Positions 9,975 to 20,500 of a DNA stretch of 64,000 bases are shown here, one piece after another. The stretch spans positions 4,991,395-5,055,394 of the forward strand of contig OX336345.1 of assembly GCA_946902875.1 (NCBI GenBank), written 5' to 3'. The notes beneath the pieces are model-generated. The model did not search any database. It was not told the origin of the DNA and saw only the letters and a program-made list of their open reading frames with translations. Origin of the DNA: Nematopogon swammerdamellus. Its lineage: Eukaryota > Arthropoda > Insecta > Lepidoptera > Adelidae. The stretch's first letter is position 1, and each line of letters starts with the position of its first letter. The position numbers and the translations under genes are program-made.

Positions 9975-10108
9975 CGACCCTCAAACATCCAAATGGTTGA
10001 CTGGAAGAAATCCCTGTAAGGGATAAGTCCGCCTTTGCCCCTCATATAAATCATATAATGAGCTTATCTGTAAATTGTTTTTGGCGCAATAAAGTATCTA
10101 AGTTCCGG
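9975..10108 (+). repeat. family K LINE 3' end, copy 1
   Basis: 'acatccaaatggttgactgg', 'gggataagtccgcctttgc' and 'gcaataaagtatct'. Seven copies in the window share this order and end at AATAAAG followed by different short tandem tails. Confidence 0.75.
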
Positions 10109-10111
10109 GGT

Positions 10112-10670
10112 TCAAAAATGTTTTATTTATTTAGAAAAATATATACGGACTTATTTTTTTGACAGTTTTCAAGGCGCGAGAAATCCCATAATTTTTTCCA
10201 TAAAAATCCCTTGGTCGCCTATTAAAATATGAAATATCAGCGCCATGTAATTGACATGTCTGATCATATAGGTAAAATGCAAAGTCCAATCTAATTAGAG
10301 CGCTGAATCTAGTGAAATCTCCACTAGATTCAGCATAGTTTGTGTCCACTGTCCAGTCCTTTTTTTCCTCTCCTGTAATTGTTGAAAAGTGTGTTTTAAT
10401 AATATAATGCTGATGGCAAAAATTAATATTTCTTATTTATTATATATTATTAAGCTCATTTTCTTATTCATAGGTCTAATCGGAATAAATGAGCGGTGTT
10501 GCTGAAATTCCGTCTCTAACATGTAGTAGGAAGGATTGTTTTTGAGTGCTTGATTTGCGTAGAATATTTCAATAAATTATAACATCTTGCTCAAGTGTAA
10601 AACGCTCCATAACGAATTTTGCGCTTCTGCACTGATACAATTTCAAATTTAAGAAACCGCCGACCCTTAA
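10112..10670. other. no recognised feature
   Basis: AT-rich; nothing supported. Confidence 0.4.
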
Positions 10671-10673
10671 AAA

Positions 10674-10810
10674 TTCAAAAATAATTTCCGTTTACTCACT
10701 TAAAGGAGTCGGTGGATCGCTAAGTAAATTCCCGCGCAGCTCTTAGTTTTTATATTTTATTTACTGAGCGGTCCCCTGACTCCTTTAAGTAAACGGAAAT
10801 TATTTTTTAA
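10674..10810. repeat. hairpin element with 55 bp inverted arms
   Basis: Arms 10674-10728 and 10758-10810 are reverse complements with few mismatches; both contain 'ataatttccgtttact' and 'ttaaaggagtc'. The left arm has a 4-base insertion. Likely a small MITE or foldback relic. Confidence 0.7.
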
Positions 10811-10811
10811 T

Positions 10812-11628
10812 TTTGTAATTTCACTTTTATATCAAGCATTTAAAAAATGCATGCAAATCGCGTCCACTTATATAATTATAATATAATAATTTTTTTGATT
10901 ACTTAATTATTTGATTGCAAACCTAGCTAACAACCATCCCGATTACACCAGCTTTCCTATAAAAATTCGTTAGGGAGCTACGATGCCAAAGACAGACACC
11001 CATACACGCACACGTTAAACTTATAAAACCCTTCTTTGTTCGTCGGGGGTTATAAGAGCATCGTGTACTACGAAGCGTTTTCAAATTTAGGATTTCCTTC
11101 ATCTTATTGCTGTCGCTGTGGGCGGCGCCGCTGGTCACGCACACAAACATACCAGCCGCCCGAGCTCACTTGTCTCTGTGTGCGTGCGTCTACGTGGCGC
11201 ACGCACACACACGCACTCGGCGGACACTATGACGATCGCAGCGCAGCAGGTTGCGAGGTTTGATGCTTTTTCGCATTTTTTGGATTGAGTAGCGTCGCGT
11301 ATTTTTGGAATAAGAGGAATGCTAATTATTACTATCAAGTTCAAGGACAGATGCATGTGGCTGAAAATAAATTTGCCTATTTCATTCTTTGAACGAAGAA
11401 GGGATTACTGTGGAAAAAAAAAGAAAGAGACAAGTTTTGGAATGAAAAAGTTAAACCGAAATTGGAAATAATTTTTATAATTCTTCTTTTTTGCCAGAGA
11501 TAGTCGATCCAAGAAAATGAAAACATGTATTGAACATTTTCATGAGCGTTTTCTTTTACACCCTGGTATTTCAAAACATTTAGTACAATCTGAAATGGGA
11601 GAATTCTATAGATACCTGTTTGATGGTG
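10812..11628. other. non-coding, with (CA)n tract and GTGTGCGTGCG hairpin
   Basis: Around 11175-11215 'tgtgtgcgtgcg' is followed nine bases later by its reverse complement inside a CA-rich tract. No gene recognised. Confidence 0.4.
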
Positions 11629-11632
11629 AACC

Positions 11633-11905
11633 TTTTTAGGGTTACGTATCCGTCGTACGGGACCTATTACTAAGCCTACGCCGTCTGTCTGTCTGTCCGA
11701 AGGCTGTATCTCTTGAACCGTAATAGGTAACCGGTTGAAATTTTCACAGAATATGTGTTATTATGTCCGATATAACAACAAATAATAAAAATAAGAAAAA
11801 GTTAAAAATTAACGGGGTCCCCATACAAGAAACTAAAAAGTGTATGCGCACCATCTGGCGAAAAGAGTATGAAGCATTTTAACTAATACATAGACGGCGT
11901 GAGTG
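11633..11905 (+). repeat. family A element, hybrid or truncated copy
   Basis: Has 'cctattactaagcctacgcc', TGTC units, 'ggctgtatctcttgaaccgt', 'gaaattttcacagaatatgt' and 'ccccatacaagaaac'. It then switches to 'aaaagtgtatgcgcaccatc', a segment also found (minus strand) in the copy at 28.7 kb. The 3' 'GGCCGGTTTTT' end is absent. Confidence 0.75.
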
Positions 11906-12084
11906 GCGCACAGTGTGGAATTTGACCTTATTTTCGTACAAGGTCCTTTTACTCCAAAATTAGTTAGTTTTGAGTATTTAAAAAGGTAGAGTAGAACTCC
12001 CGTGTGCCAATTATACATAATTTCAAAGTAATAAATAAAAAAAACTGACTTTTCTTTTGGCCAAAAAAAGTACAATACGAGTAA

Positions 12085-12285
12085 TTTTTTTTTTCACCTA
12101 AACCAAGTCTCATTAGCATAAAATTATTATTTAACAAATAACCCCAGACCATGCCTAACGTATGTTAGAAAAACCGAAACATAAACTCGCTTGGTATAGA
12201 AGTTTTAACATAAGTACTAATGCATTGGCCGAAAATTTTACAGTCAGGGTTGTCACTTTTCGAATTGTAAATTAATTTTATTTGT
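12085..12285 (+). repeat. interspersed repeat I, copy 1
   Basis: Shares 'ccaagtc.cattagcat', 'aaccccagaccatgcctaac', 'agggttgtcac' and 'ttggccga' with the reverse-oriented copy at 15590-15770. Confidence 0.7.
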
Positions 12286-12289
12286 TTGG

Positions 12290-12447
12290 CCGAAAGTGTA
12301 ATTTCATTTATATCCTTTATTTCACATTTTAAAAATTTATATTAAATTTACATATTTATACAAAAGTAATAAAAATACACAAAATTTATACAAAAATTAA
12401 AAAGGGTAATACCGCCGGCGGCGGGAGACAAGCCTCCAAGATATTAT
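12290..12447 (-). repeat. LINE 3' end (family S), copy 1
   Basis: On the minus strand 'cgccgccggcggtatta' is followed by AT-rich 3' sequence and 'aataaaggatataaatg'. The copy at 63.4-63.6 kb has the same order and more coding sequence. Confidence 0.6.
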
Positions 12448-12464
12448 TATTAATTAATTACATT

Positions 12465-12640
12465 GATAATTTGAAATGAAATGAAAATACACTTTATTGT
12501 ACACCGTATAAAAAGGTTACAAAAGGCGAGTTTAATGCCTTGCGGCATTCTTTACGAACTAACCTTTGGGATGTGGAAAACACGTAGGGGCGGACAATGC
12601 AGTACTAAACAGGGAAAAGTTGTATGAAATATAAATACAC
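12465..12640 (-). repeat. LINE-like 3' end (family G), copy 1
   Basis: Minus strand: 'gcattaaactcgccttttgt', 'tgtacaataaagtgtatttt' and a TTTCATTTCATT tail. Related short segments flank the SINE at 59.3-59.8 kb. Confidence 0.55.
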
Positions 12641-12884
12641 ACATATACAAATTGTACAAAGATACATACAATCAATATAAATCCTTACATATACATAATT
12701 ACATATATACACTAAGAAATATGCATATTATAATATACCTACATCAACTCTTATATACTATACATACATACTTATATACATACTTTACATATATTTCAAC
12801 TGGATTGAAGACGCAAGGGCATTGATGAGTATTTATATTTATTTTACCTACTCATTGCCATGTGGTTTCAGAAATCGTTTGCTA
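12640..12884. other. TATACATA-rich low-complexity tract
   Basis: Runs of 'tatacata' and 'catatata' words with no coding sequence. Confidence 0.55.
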
Positions 12885-12885
12885 C

Positions 12886-13072
12886 GGTTCGCTACATCAT
12901 CTACAACATCTGTGATGTCAGCCCATAACACCGGGTGAACTAGCCTCCATGTCAGTGCTTCCCTTCATTTCATGTCGACTACATTGAACTGGACAGAAAA
13001 CACGAATTATTTACATGGCCGTTTCGACCGATGTTTTATTCAGTTTTGTGGTATCAACTCGGGCGTGATAAA
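12886..13072 (-). repeat. family B tail fragment
   Basis: Minus strand carries 'cgaaacggccatg', 'cagttcaatgtag', 'cacccggtgttatgggctga' and 'gatgtagcgaaccgtag'. It directly abuts the inverted LINE endonuclease segment. Confidence 0.75.
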
Positions 13073-13075
13073 TCC

Positions 13076-13830
13076 GATGTCGCCAACTCTGCCGATATGC
13101 TCGAATTTTGCCCTGGCAATAGCCCTCTTGCAGGATCTGGAGAGGCGGTTGTATTCTTTCTTCAGTTCGGAGATGTCAGGATCACCTCTGGCACGAGCGC
13201 ACGACCATGCACGATAAGCTGCACCATTAGCTGAGACAGCATCGGCACAGTCGCGGCTGTACCAGGGCTGGCTCTTACCACCAAGGCGGACGACGGCACT
13301 GGGAATGAACATGTCCATTCTCCCCAGAACCACCTCGGCGACGGCATTAGCGCATTCTGACGGATCACCCGAACTGAAGCATAGCTCTCTGCATGGGTAG
13401 GATGCGAAGTGTTCTCGCATTCCATCCCAATCTGCTGACGCGTAGTGCCAAATTCGACGCGTTCCTCCAGTATTGAACTGAGGAGGCGAAAAGGGCACCG
13501 TGGACCCTACTAGACAGTGGTCAGAGGAGCCAAGAGGAGCGCTCACTGTGACTTTATATCCAGCAGGGTTCGTTGTCAGCAGAAGATCCAGCAGAGGGGG
13601 TTCATGACCGTCTATATCTGGTATTCTTGTCGGGTGGTTTACCAGTTGAGACAGGTCATGGGTCAGGGCAAAGTCGTAGGCGGCTCTCCCCGCCAAGTCA
13701 GTTCTCCCGGAGCCTAGCCACACCTCGTGGTGGGCATTAAAATCTCCGAGCAGAGCCATATTCGCGAAGGGAAACCGGACTTGCACTTCGTCTGCCGCTC
13801 TACTCAAGTGCTCGAATAATCGATCTGTTA
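13076..13830 (-). pseudogene. Jockey-like LINE: inverted endonuclease segment
   Basis: Encodes the C-terminal half of an apurinic-type (exonuclease-endonuclease-phosphatase) endonuclease and the linker after it. Visible motifs: LLGDFNAHHEVW (residues 19-30 of the 255-residue frame), PLLDLLLTT (71-79) and the catalytic SSDH (94-97). This domain nicks the target in non-LTR retrotransposons. The linker ends AKFEHIGRVGD, after which it runs into a family B repeat. The N-terminal half with the first catalytic residues is absent. The segment lies head to head with its own downstream part, which starts at the same LINE position on the plus strand. Base composition is GC-rich against AT-rich flanks. 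The frame is intact over 255 codons, so the insertion is not very old. Confidence 0.85.
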
Positions 13831-13884
13831 GTGGTGCACCGACACGGAAGACGGAAGGGCCCCCGGTCCGCCCCGGAAGTGGCC

Positions 13885-14777
13885 GCCGGGACCCCTATCG
13901 GCAGAGTAGGCGACAAGCTGAACCAGCCCCCAACTGGGAGCCGTGAGTTTTGGTCTCTCGCCAAATCTGTCGAGTCGAATTTCTGCCGCTCCTCACTTCC
14001 GCCTCTGCAATGTCCTGGAGGCTCACTTGCTCACTCCGCAAAAGAGAAGGCCGACTTACTGGTGTCTCTCTTTGCGGGGAACTCTAACCTGGACGATGGG
14101 GGTGCCATCCATCCATCCATAACTAGCAGAGGCGGACTAGCAGCCTTAGCCGCCCTAGGCCGTTTAGTACCAGCCGCCCCAATTCAATGCAGCCGCCCCT
14201 TTCAAGTTTACAGCATAGATACAAATGTGAACTTGTATGAAAATCAGTATTGCGTTCGGTTCAACCTGCCAAAAATATATTAGGTATTTCTCGGCTTATT
14301 TTACATATAGTAAAAGTATGTTTTACAAGTTTTACGGCAATATTGACCTTATAGTCATAGCAAAATTATTTTTTCCGCGTAAATAGTGCGTCATCACCTC
14401 CGCCGCGCTCACCACTCCCGCACGTCGCACGCACTTGCTCCGGCCGGCACCCTTTCTATTCTGTACCAGCGCTCACTGCTTCCAGCAGCAGGTACAGATT
14501 GGCCGCCCCTAATATCTGGCCGCCCTAGGCCCGGGCCTAGTCGGCCTATATGGAAAGTCCGCCTCTGATAACTAGGTGTAAGAACTCCATGCCGGAAGTA
14601 CAGTTCCGACAACGAACTGTGCGGGCAAAGCTTCTCTCCCTAGACACCAGGAAGGCGAGTGGGCCGGACAGGATTCCTGCATTGGTGCTGAAACGGTGTG
14701 CTCCGGAGCTATCTCCAGTGCTGACGCGCCTTTTGCACCGCTCTTACTCCACTTGCCGTGTGCCGGCAGCCTTTAGG
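13885..14777 (+). pseudogene. Jockey-like LINE: linker and start of RT, split by a hAT-type element
   Basis: Starts IGRVGDKLNQPPTGS (13897 on), overlapping by about 18 bases the end of the inverted endonuclease segment. It continues REFWSLAKSVESNFCRSSLP, then LAHSAKEKADLLVSLFAG to 14126. After the inserted element it resumes with RCKNSMPEVQFRQRT, LLSLDTRKASGPDRIPALVL and VLTRLLHRSYST, the beginning of the RT fingers. Removing the 441 bp insert plus one 8 bp duplication (449 bp) restores a single frame across the join. LINE similarity stops near 14777, before the catalytic RT motifs, so the copy is also 3' truncated. Confidence 0.85.
14127..14567. mobile_element. hAT-type nonautonomous element, 441 bp
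   Basis: Perfect 12 bp terminal inverted repeats CAGAGGCGGACT / AGTCCGCCTCTG and an exact 8 bp target duplication ATAACTAG (14119-14126 and 14568-14575), the signature of hAT transposons. GC-rich subterminal regions at both ends carry repeated 'gccgccccta' and 'ccgccctaggcc' words, likely transposase-binding repeats; the centre is AT-rich. No transposase ORF. It must have been mobilised in trans. Confidence 0.92.
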
Positions 14778-15585
14778 GGGTTTAAAAAGGGCACTTTTTA
14801 ACATATTTCTAAATACTATATATTTTAAACTTCTATATTTTTATATTGTAGATTGACTCAATATCTGGGGATGTTTTTTTTTATTGTTTGAATAAAGTGA
14901 AAAATTTGGGAGTTATGATTTTTTTTTTATTTTTCTTTACGCGAGTTACGAGTCGTCTTTATCTTGCAGTGTGAATAGTTAAAATGGGTTTCGTGTATGC
15001 ATATACATACTTGAAAATTAAAAAAAATAATTTTATAATTTAATGTTTTTATTTATTTTGTAAAAAAATATAGACTACTAGTGTGATGGTAGTAATGATA
15101 GATCTCGTCAAGATCTTCATTTTGAATGACAGCTGCCAAAATTAAAACGGCTATACTTGGAAACTAAGCCGCCAGTCAGTTTCGCTCTCTCTGGCTACCG
15201 CAGACTACTACGTTACAATGTAATTACACAATTCATATGCTCATTTAGCTCACTGACCTGAGGCCGACTAATCTCTTCTTATAGCTCACAGTCAGCACGC
15301 TCCCAGTCGGCGAGTCACTATACGCTTATATTTGAATACGCCCTCAAAGTCATTTTCTTTATCTATTTGAGCTCTTGGTTACTTTAAACATAGATAAATT
15401 TGTATAGTCTATCACTTTCACAGTTAATATTAATAACGGATTATATTCCGGCCGGATTAGATTCTTAGATATTATAATATAATATAGTGTACTGATGCTT
15501 TTCATATTTGTTTTTGTTTGTCAACTCTTGTATAATAATTTGTATGTTCATTAAATTTCATTTCATTTGATTTAGTTGTTAAAAA
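14778..15585. other. no recognised feature
   Basis: AT-rich with T-runs; nothing supported. Confidence 0.4.
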
Positions 15586-15589
15586 TGTT

Positions 15590-15770
15590 CGGCCAAACTT
15601 AGCCCGAACATTTGTGACAACCCTAACGAAAAAACTTAGACACCTAGCTGTAACTTCTATACTAAACGAGATTACCTTTCGGTGTTTCTGGCATACGTTA
15701 GGCATGGTCTGGGGTTCTTTGTTATATAATAATTGTATGCTAATGCGACTTGGTTTAAAAGAAAAAAAAA
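15590..15770 (-). repeat. interspersed repeat I, copy 2
   Basis: Reverse complement of the repeat at 12085-12285: 'gttaggcatggtctggggtt' and 'gtatgctaatgcgacttggt'. It ends in an A-rich stretch next to an RT fragment. Confidence 0.7.
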
Positions 15771-15779
15771 TTAAAGCTA

Positions 15780-16075
15780 AAAAATAAAAATAAATTAATA
15801 AGAGCGACTTGTGCCAAACCCAAGGAGGCCAAACCCGGTCAAATGCCTTGGCAATATCAAGGCCAATTGCCAAGGATTCTTGACCATGATCTTCGAGCGA
15901 TTCACCCCAAAGACGAGTGATGTACGCTAGGAGATGACCAGCTGATCGTTTTGGCCGGAAGCCGTATTGCCGATCGCTGATGAGACCATTCGTCTCCCTC
16001 CAGGTACTTCATGAGCTGCGAATTGTGTAGTAGCTTTTTCTGAACGACCGTTTTCTGAAGGTTCAAATTTAATAC
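15780..16075 (-). pseudogene. LINE reverse transcriptase fragment (motif A region)
   Basis: Minus strand reads LISDRQYGFRPKRSAGHLLA, YITRLWGE and then ESLAIGLDIAKAFDRVW, the RT palm motif A with its catalytic Asp. It is of the Jockey-like type but not from the copy at 13-14.8 kb, because the orientation and sequence differ. Both ends are truncated. The upstream end has a stop after 'TIRSS', and after VWHKSLL it runs into A+T-rich repeat DNA. Nonfunctional. Confidence 0.75.
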
Positions 16076-16092
16076 TTTATATTGAAGAACGG

Positions 16093-16172
16093 AAGACCGC
16101 GTGTGGTGGCGTGCCTTGGGAGAGGCCTATGTCCAGCAGTGGACCGATACAGGCTGATGATGATGATGATAT
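16093..16172 (+). repeat. RTE LINE 3' terminus
   Basis: 'gaagaccgcgtgtggtggcg', 'ttgggagaggcctatgtcca', 'gcagtggaccgatacaggct' and a (TGA)n tail, the same end as the RTE fragments at 17.35 and 43.5 kb. RTE elements end in short tandem repeats rather than poly(A). Confidence 0.8.
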
Positions 16173-16174
16173 TT

Positions 16175-17085
16175 CAGAAAATAGACCTTTTCAAATTATT
16201 AAAAAGGTATCTTATTAAAATTCAGCAAAAAAGCTGAATTTTTCTTTTATATTACAAAAACTAAATTTTGATATGGCCCACCACCTAATTAAATATCGTT
16301 TTACTAGTAGTAAGTAGACTTACATACTCGTAGATGCTTATATTACATCGATAAAATCCATCCCAGCCCTAAGGAAAATATATCGATAATGAAATGAACT
16401 TCACTATTACATCACGTAATATGTTTCTGTATTAGTGGGCTGTCCATGAGAGTTCCCCCCTCACACCCCGAATTGTGTGAAAAGGACAATTGCAGCTCAG
16501 AAGCTAACTGCCTACAAAATATTTGTGAATCATCAAAATCATCATTCAGGCGAAGTCTGTTTTCATGTCTTTATTCTTCCTCAATTTAAGTGATATATTT
16601 TTTTTCCTATCAACAAAAGCCTACTGGATGCCTCTATGTTTTAATTTTAATTATTTTTTTAATAGTTTTCCATATAAAAAATATGAAAGTTAGGCTATAT
16701 TTTGACACTTTTATAATCAAATATATTTGATTTAAAATGAAATAACGAAAAAAGGACAACATAGGGGCATAGATATTGATAATATCTTTTACACATAAAA
16801 ATTTGAAAATGCTAGTGCAAGATTTAAGGGTTGAAAAGAGACTTCCCCTGGTGTATGGAGGAGAGCGGACTTCCCGATTCTCTTGAACTGTTTGGTGCCC
16901 AATCGTAATAGCGGCAGAAAATGTATATACATCTAAGTCGGCAACCCATATATATGTATAAGTACATAGAATATCGGTGCTTCTAACTTCCGAGCACGTA
17001 TTACTATGGCAATAGCGCTGCAAGGCATCTCCTGCTCTGCTCGTATTGGCACACGAGTTGGCGGCGATTTCGCGTACCATATCTC
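16175..17085. other. no recognised feature; one 148-codon minus-strand frame
   Basis: A minus-strand frame at 16634-17080 begins MVREIAANSCANTSRAGDA and becomes hydrophobic and low-complexity. I do not recognise it and regard it as probably spurious. Confidence 0.25.
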
Positions 17086-17087
17086 AT

Positions 17088-17262
17088 TTTTAGGGTTCCG
17101 TATCCGTCTTACGGGACCCTATTACTAAGCATTCACCGTCTGTCTGTCTGTCCATCTGTCTGTCTGTAGGGCTGTATCTCTTGAACCGTAATAGGTAGCC
17201 CGTTGAAATTTTTACAGAATATGTGTTATTATGGCCGATATAGCAAGGCAAAATAAAAAAAA
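17088..17262 (+). repeat. family A element, 5' half
   Basis: 'tttttagggttccgtatccg', 'ccctattactaagc', TGTC/TGTA units, 'ggctgtatctcttgaaccgt' and 'tacagaatatgtgttattat'. Truncated before the 3' end. Confidence 0.8.
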
Positions 17263-17349
17263 ATACATTGCTAAAACGTTTTTACTATTTGGGTCGAAAA
17301 TTTCATAAAAAAAGATTCGTAAAGACGAAATATGACAAAGAGCTAAGCT

Positions 17350-17572
17350 AGCTAAGGTAGTCGACATTGATAAGAAAATTAGACGAGTGCTCTAATGGAG
17401 GCCACGTACAAGCAAACGTAGAAGTGGTACGACCGCAGGCTAGCAGTACAGATGACCTAAAAAGGTAGCCGGAGTGGATGGATGAGAAGAGCGGAAGACC
17501 GCGCGTGGTAGCGTGCCTTGGGAGAGGCCTATGTCCAAGAGTGAACCGATTCGGGCTGATGATGATGGTAAC
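17350..17572 (+). pseudogene. RTE LINE C-terminal fragment with internal deletion
   Basis: Colinear with 43.6-43.9 kb ('aaggtagtcgacattg', 'ggaggccacgtacaagcaaa', 'gatgacctaaaaa', 'ggagtggatggatgagaaga', 'ggcctatgtcc') but lacks the piece coding for the KLKWQWARHI region. It ends in GATGATGATGG. Frameshifted and dead. Confidence 0.8.
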
Positions 17573-17574
17573 TA

Positions 17575-20500
17575 AAAGTACGGCATCCGCTGTCGTTCTA
17601 ATTTCAAGTCTCATTGGACCATACGTTTGATACGATACTTCGAGCTACAAAAAACTGTAAGTCCTAAAAACAAAAAATATATACAAAATAGTTTCTCTAA
17701 TGAAGAATGTGGGTGCAATTTTTTTAGCTACCGATTTTATCCAGATTGCGAAGTGAGTTACTTTACAACTGAAACAGAAACACATACTCAAGGTCTAACA
17801 GACGAGACAGGAAGCTGGAAGGAGGCGGACAATGTTGCCCCCGGCGTTACTACAACGCAAGTCTCTAAATTGCAATTAAAATCGCTGTATGGTTTATTTA
17901 CTATTAATAGATAAATAATAAAAGTTCAGTAATTTTACGAGCATAATACATGTAAGTACATTTTCCAAGACGACGGAGAAAAGGAAAATCATAAAGTAAC
18001 ATATTATGATGTCACACAATATGAAAACTATTTTGTTCATATTCTTTTCAATTTTATTTATCCTATCTAAAATTGGACGTTGATTCAATAAATTCAAGTC
18101 GATTTCGTAATAATGCGAGATATGTTGTCCTATACAGATAAAGAAACAACAAAATAAAGGAAAGGCGCCACAACAAGCCGACTTCATAAAGAAGCAAGTG
18201 ATGCGACCCTGAACATTCCAACTTCGCCGAATTCGTTATCCGGAACATGTTCCCTGCGACTTGACATATCCTTGCCTGCGTCACGACGTCTACCGGCGTC
18301 AACGCCGAAAGTCTCGCATGCAAAATACGCAAAACGTGATCAACATTCTGAGAGAAACAACCGCCGGTGAAAAGGAGAGCGGTATAAGTTTGCGAACATA
18401 ATGCGAACCGACTGAAACTTTTGGGAATTGCCAAAGCGATAATTTATTACATTGTTGTAGGAAATTTCGTTGGAGAAATACCTACGAGTATCTATTCAAA
18501 ATGAATTTCAGTACAGAATAATCAATCTAATTTACATCTCAACGTCACCTCACAATAAAACATTACAAACCCTATTGCTTTCTTGTACTTACGAACAATA
18601 TAATATGTACATAGAATCCTTGAGCACGAAGCACTTACTTTGAATTTGTTAAGGAATTCAGTTACTTATATTAAGGAAACGACTCCTGTAAAAAAGTCTA
18701 ATGGAGTTCGGAATTGAGGTGTGAGGAGCGAACGCGCGGAGCGGCTTCTTGATATTCAAAGTACAGACGACCTAATGTGACAACAGAACAAAGCGAGAGA
18801 TAGAAAGAGAAAGGATCAGACGAAGGGTCCTTAATGTAATTATGATAATGGCAACCAATAAAGGCCGACCATTACGGATGCGCAGCACAGCTTTAAAAGA
18901 CGACAAAAGATGTTCGGGTCCGGAAGATATCGCATCTTACTTAAAAGGAGTAGCGTCGGAAGGACGCTTTACTGCTTTTACGTTAATCACATTACCATCG
19001 ATATTAGGACTTCTGCGACTCGATTTGAGCCGAATCGGAAAGATGAGCCTGAATTTTCCATCAAGTGTGTGGAATCCGATAACGTTGCCTTTGTAACTCT
19101 GTATATACAGGAATACTATTACGATAATATGAATTATTCATTTGTTGTCTCTTATACATTGAATCGTTTATTTATAATATTATCTTGTTTATTTTCGCGT
19201 GCTCAACTCTCCAATTTTCGAAAATATTTTTTCAATTAACTTTGATAACCTAGGCCATATTTCGGAATAATCGCCGATTGTTTGTGATTTTATTTATGTT
19301 AGAATTAGTATTCTCCTTAAAATTATGCAAAACCGTGAGTTTTCTCGCGAGATTCGCCTGGGTAATGGGAAATTGAACAAATTTAAGGTTCGGCAGGTCT
19401 TTTGCCGCTAAAATGAAATCCGCTTCAAAGTCGCCGCCGAGGACCCCGAAAGCTTTCCTACTCTAGATAAGCAGACAGTTTATTTCGGTAAGAGCCTTCT
19501 GACGGGAAATTGAGTGCATTTGACATAACTTTATGGGGTCATAGTCGCTTACTTGGAATCGGGGCTTTGGAAAAATATTGGAGATAAGCGAGCGCATCCG
19601 AAGCATTATCCATACATTGTGGAATATACACAGATTTTTCCAAATTGATTCTTGAAGGGATATTTCTAAATCTTAATATAAAATAACGACACTTTTCAAA
19701 TAGTTTTGTGCTTACTTCGGAGACCGCGTAACTCACCGTTGACACCGAACGCCATATACGCATTTTTATCCCGCTCACCCAAACAGAAAGAACATACCAG
19801 TAGACACTATCGAATCACTAGCCATCTGGATGACATCACAAGAAATCTGGCTGTGTCATCCGATCGATCGACGGGGCCAGGGAAGGGAAGAGCTCACACC
19901 AATATATGCGGGGACACGAGGGAACGGTCTCAGAAAGGGTTCGCCAATCGGTTTAAAAGTTGTTTTACTTTTTTCTCTGATGAGCCGTGGGGATGCGGGC
20001 GGGCGTACCGGATAATCTGCTTTACTTTCCATCGTATTTACATTGAAGTGTTTAGATATTTTATGCGGGAAAGTCCATGTCGGCTCTCGTGTTTCACACG
20101 GGTCGGGCGCTTTCGAGTGGATCGTGTACATTTATTTTTTAGAGGAATATCTTTGTATTATTCACAAACATTTTATTCGCCAAGGTTGGTTTGATCCTTA
20201 AACTCTTTAAACTGTACACGAATTTTTGTTCAGATTTTTGTATATTGATTAAAAATGTAGTGGGGAATCTTGTTAATATTTATCGATATTGTTTATTGTT
20301 CATATGAATTTATATTATGTACCTATAGCTAAAGAATAAGCCTACTACTTTAACATGTTCCAGAGTTTAATTTTAAAAGACTTCTTCCAATTTCAATGAT
20401 GGTGTGCCGTATATTTGTTTTGTTGTCTAGACAGTAGACAATAGACGTATAATATTCGCTTCTTCCTCTTTCTCTCCAAATATTTGAACAGTTACGAGGA

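Noticed and set aside
12972..13234. Plus-strand frames of 67-81 codons over the LINE endonuclease
   Set aside because: Antisense shadows of the minus-strand endonuclease and family B tail.
19706..20194. 162-codon plus-strand open frame, longest in the repeat-free 17.6-21.3 kb stretch
   Set aside because: No recognisable domain, mixed low-quality composition and overlapping frames on the opposite strand. No splice or poly(A) evidence.
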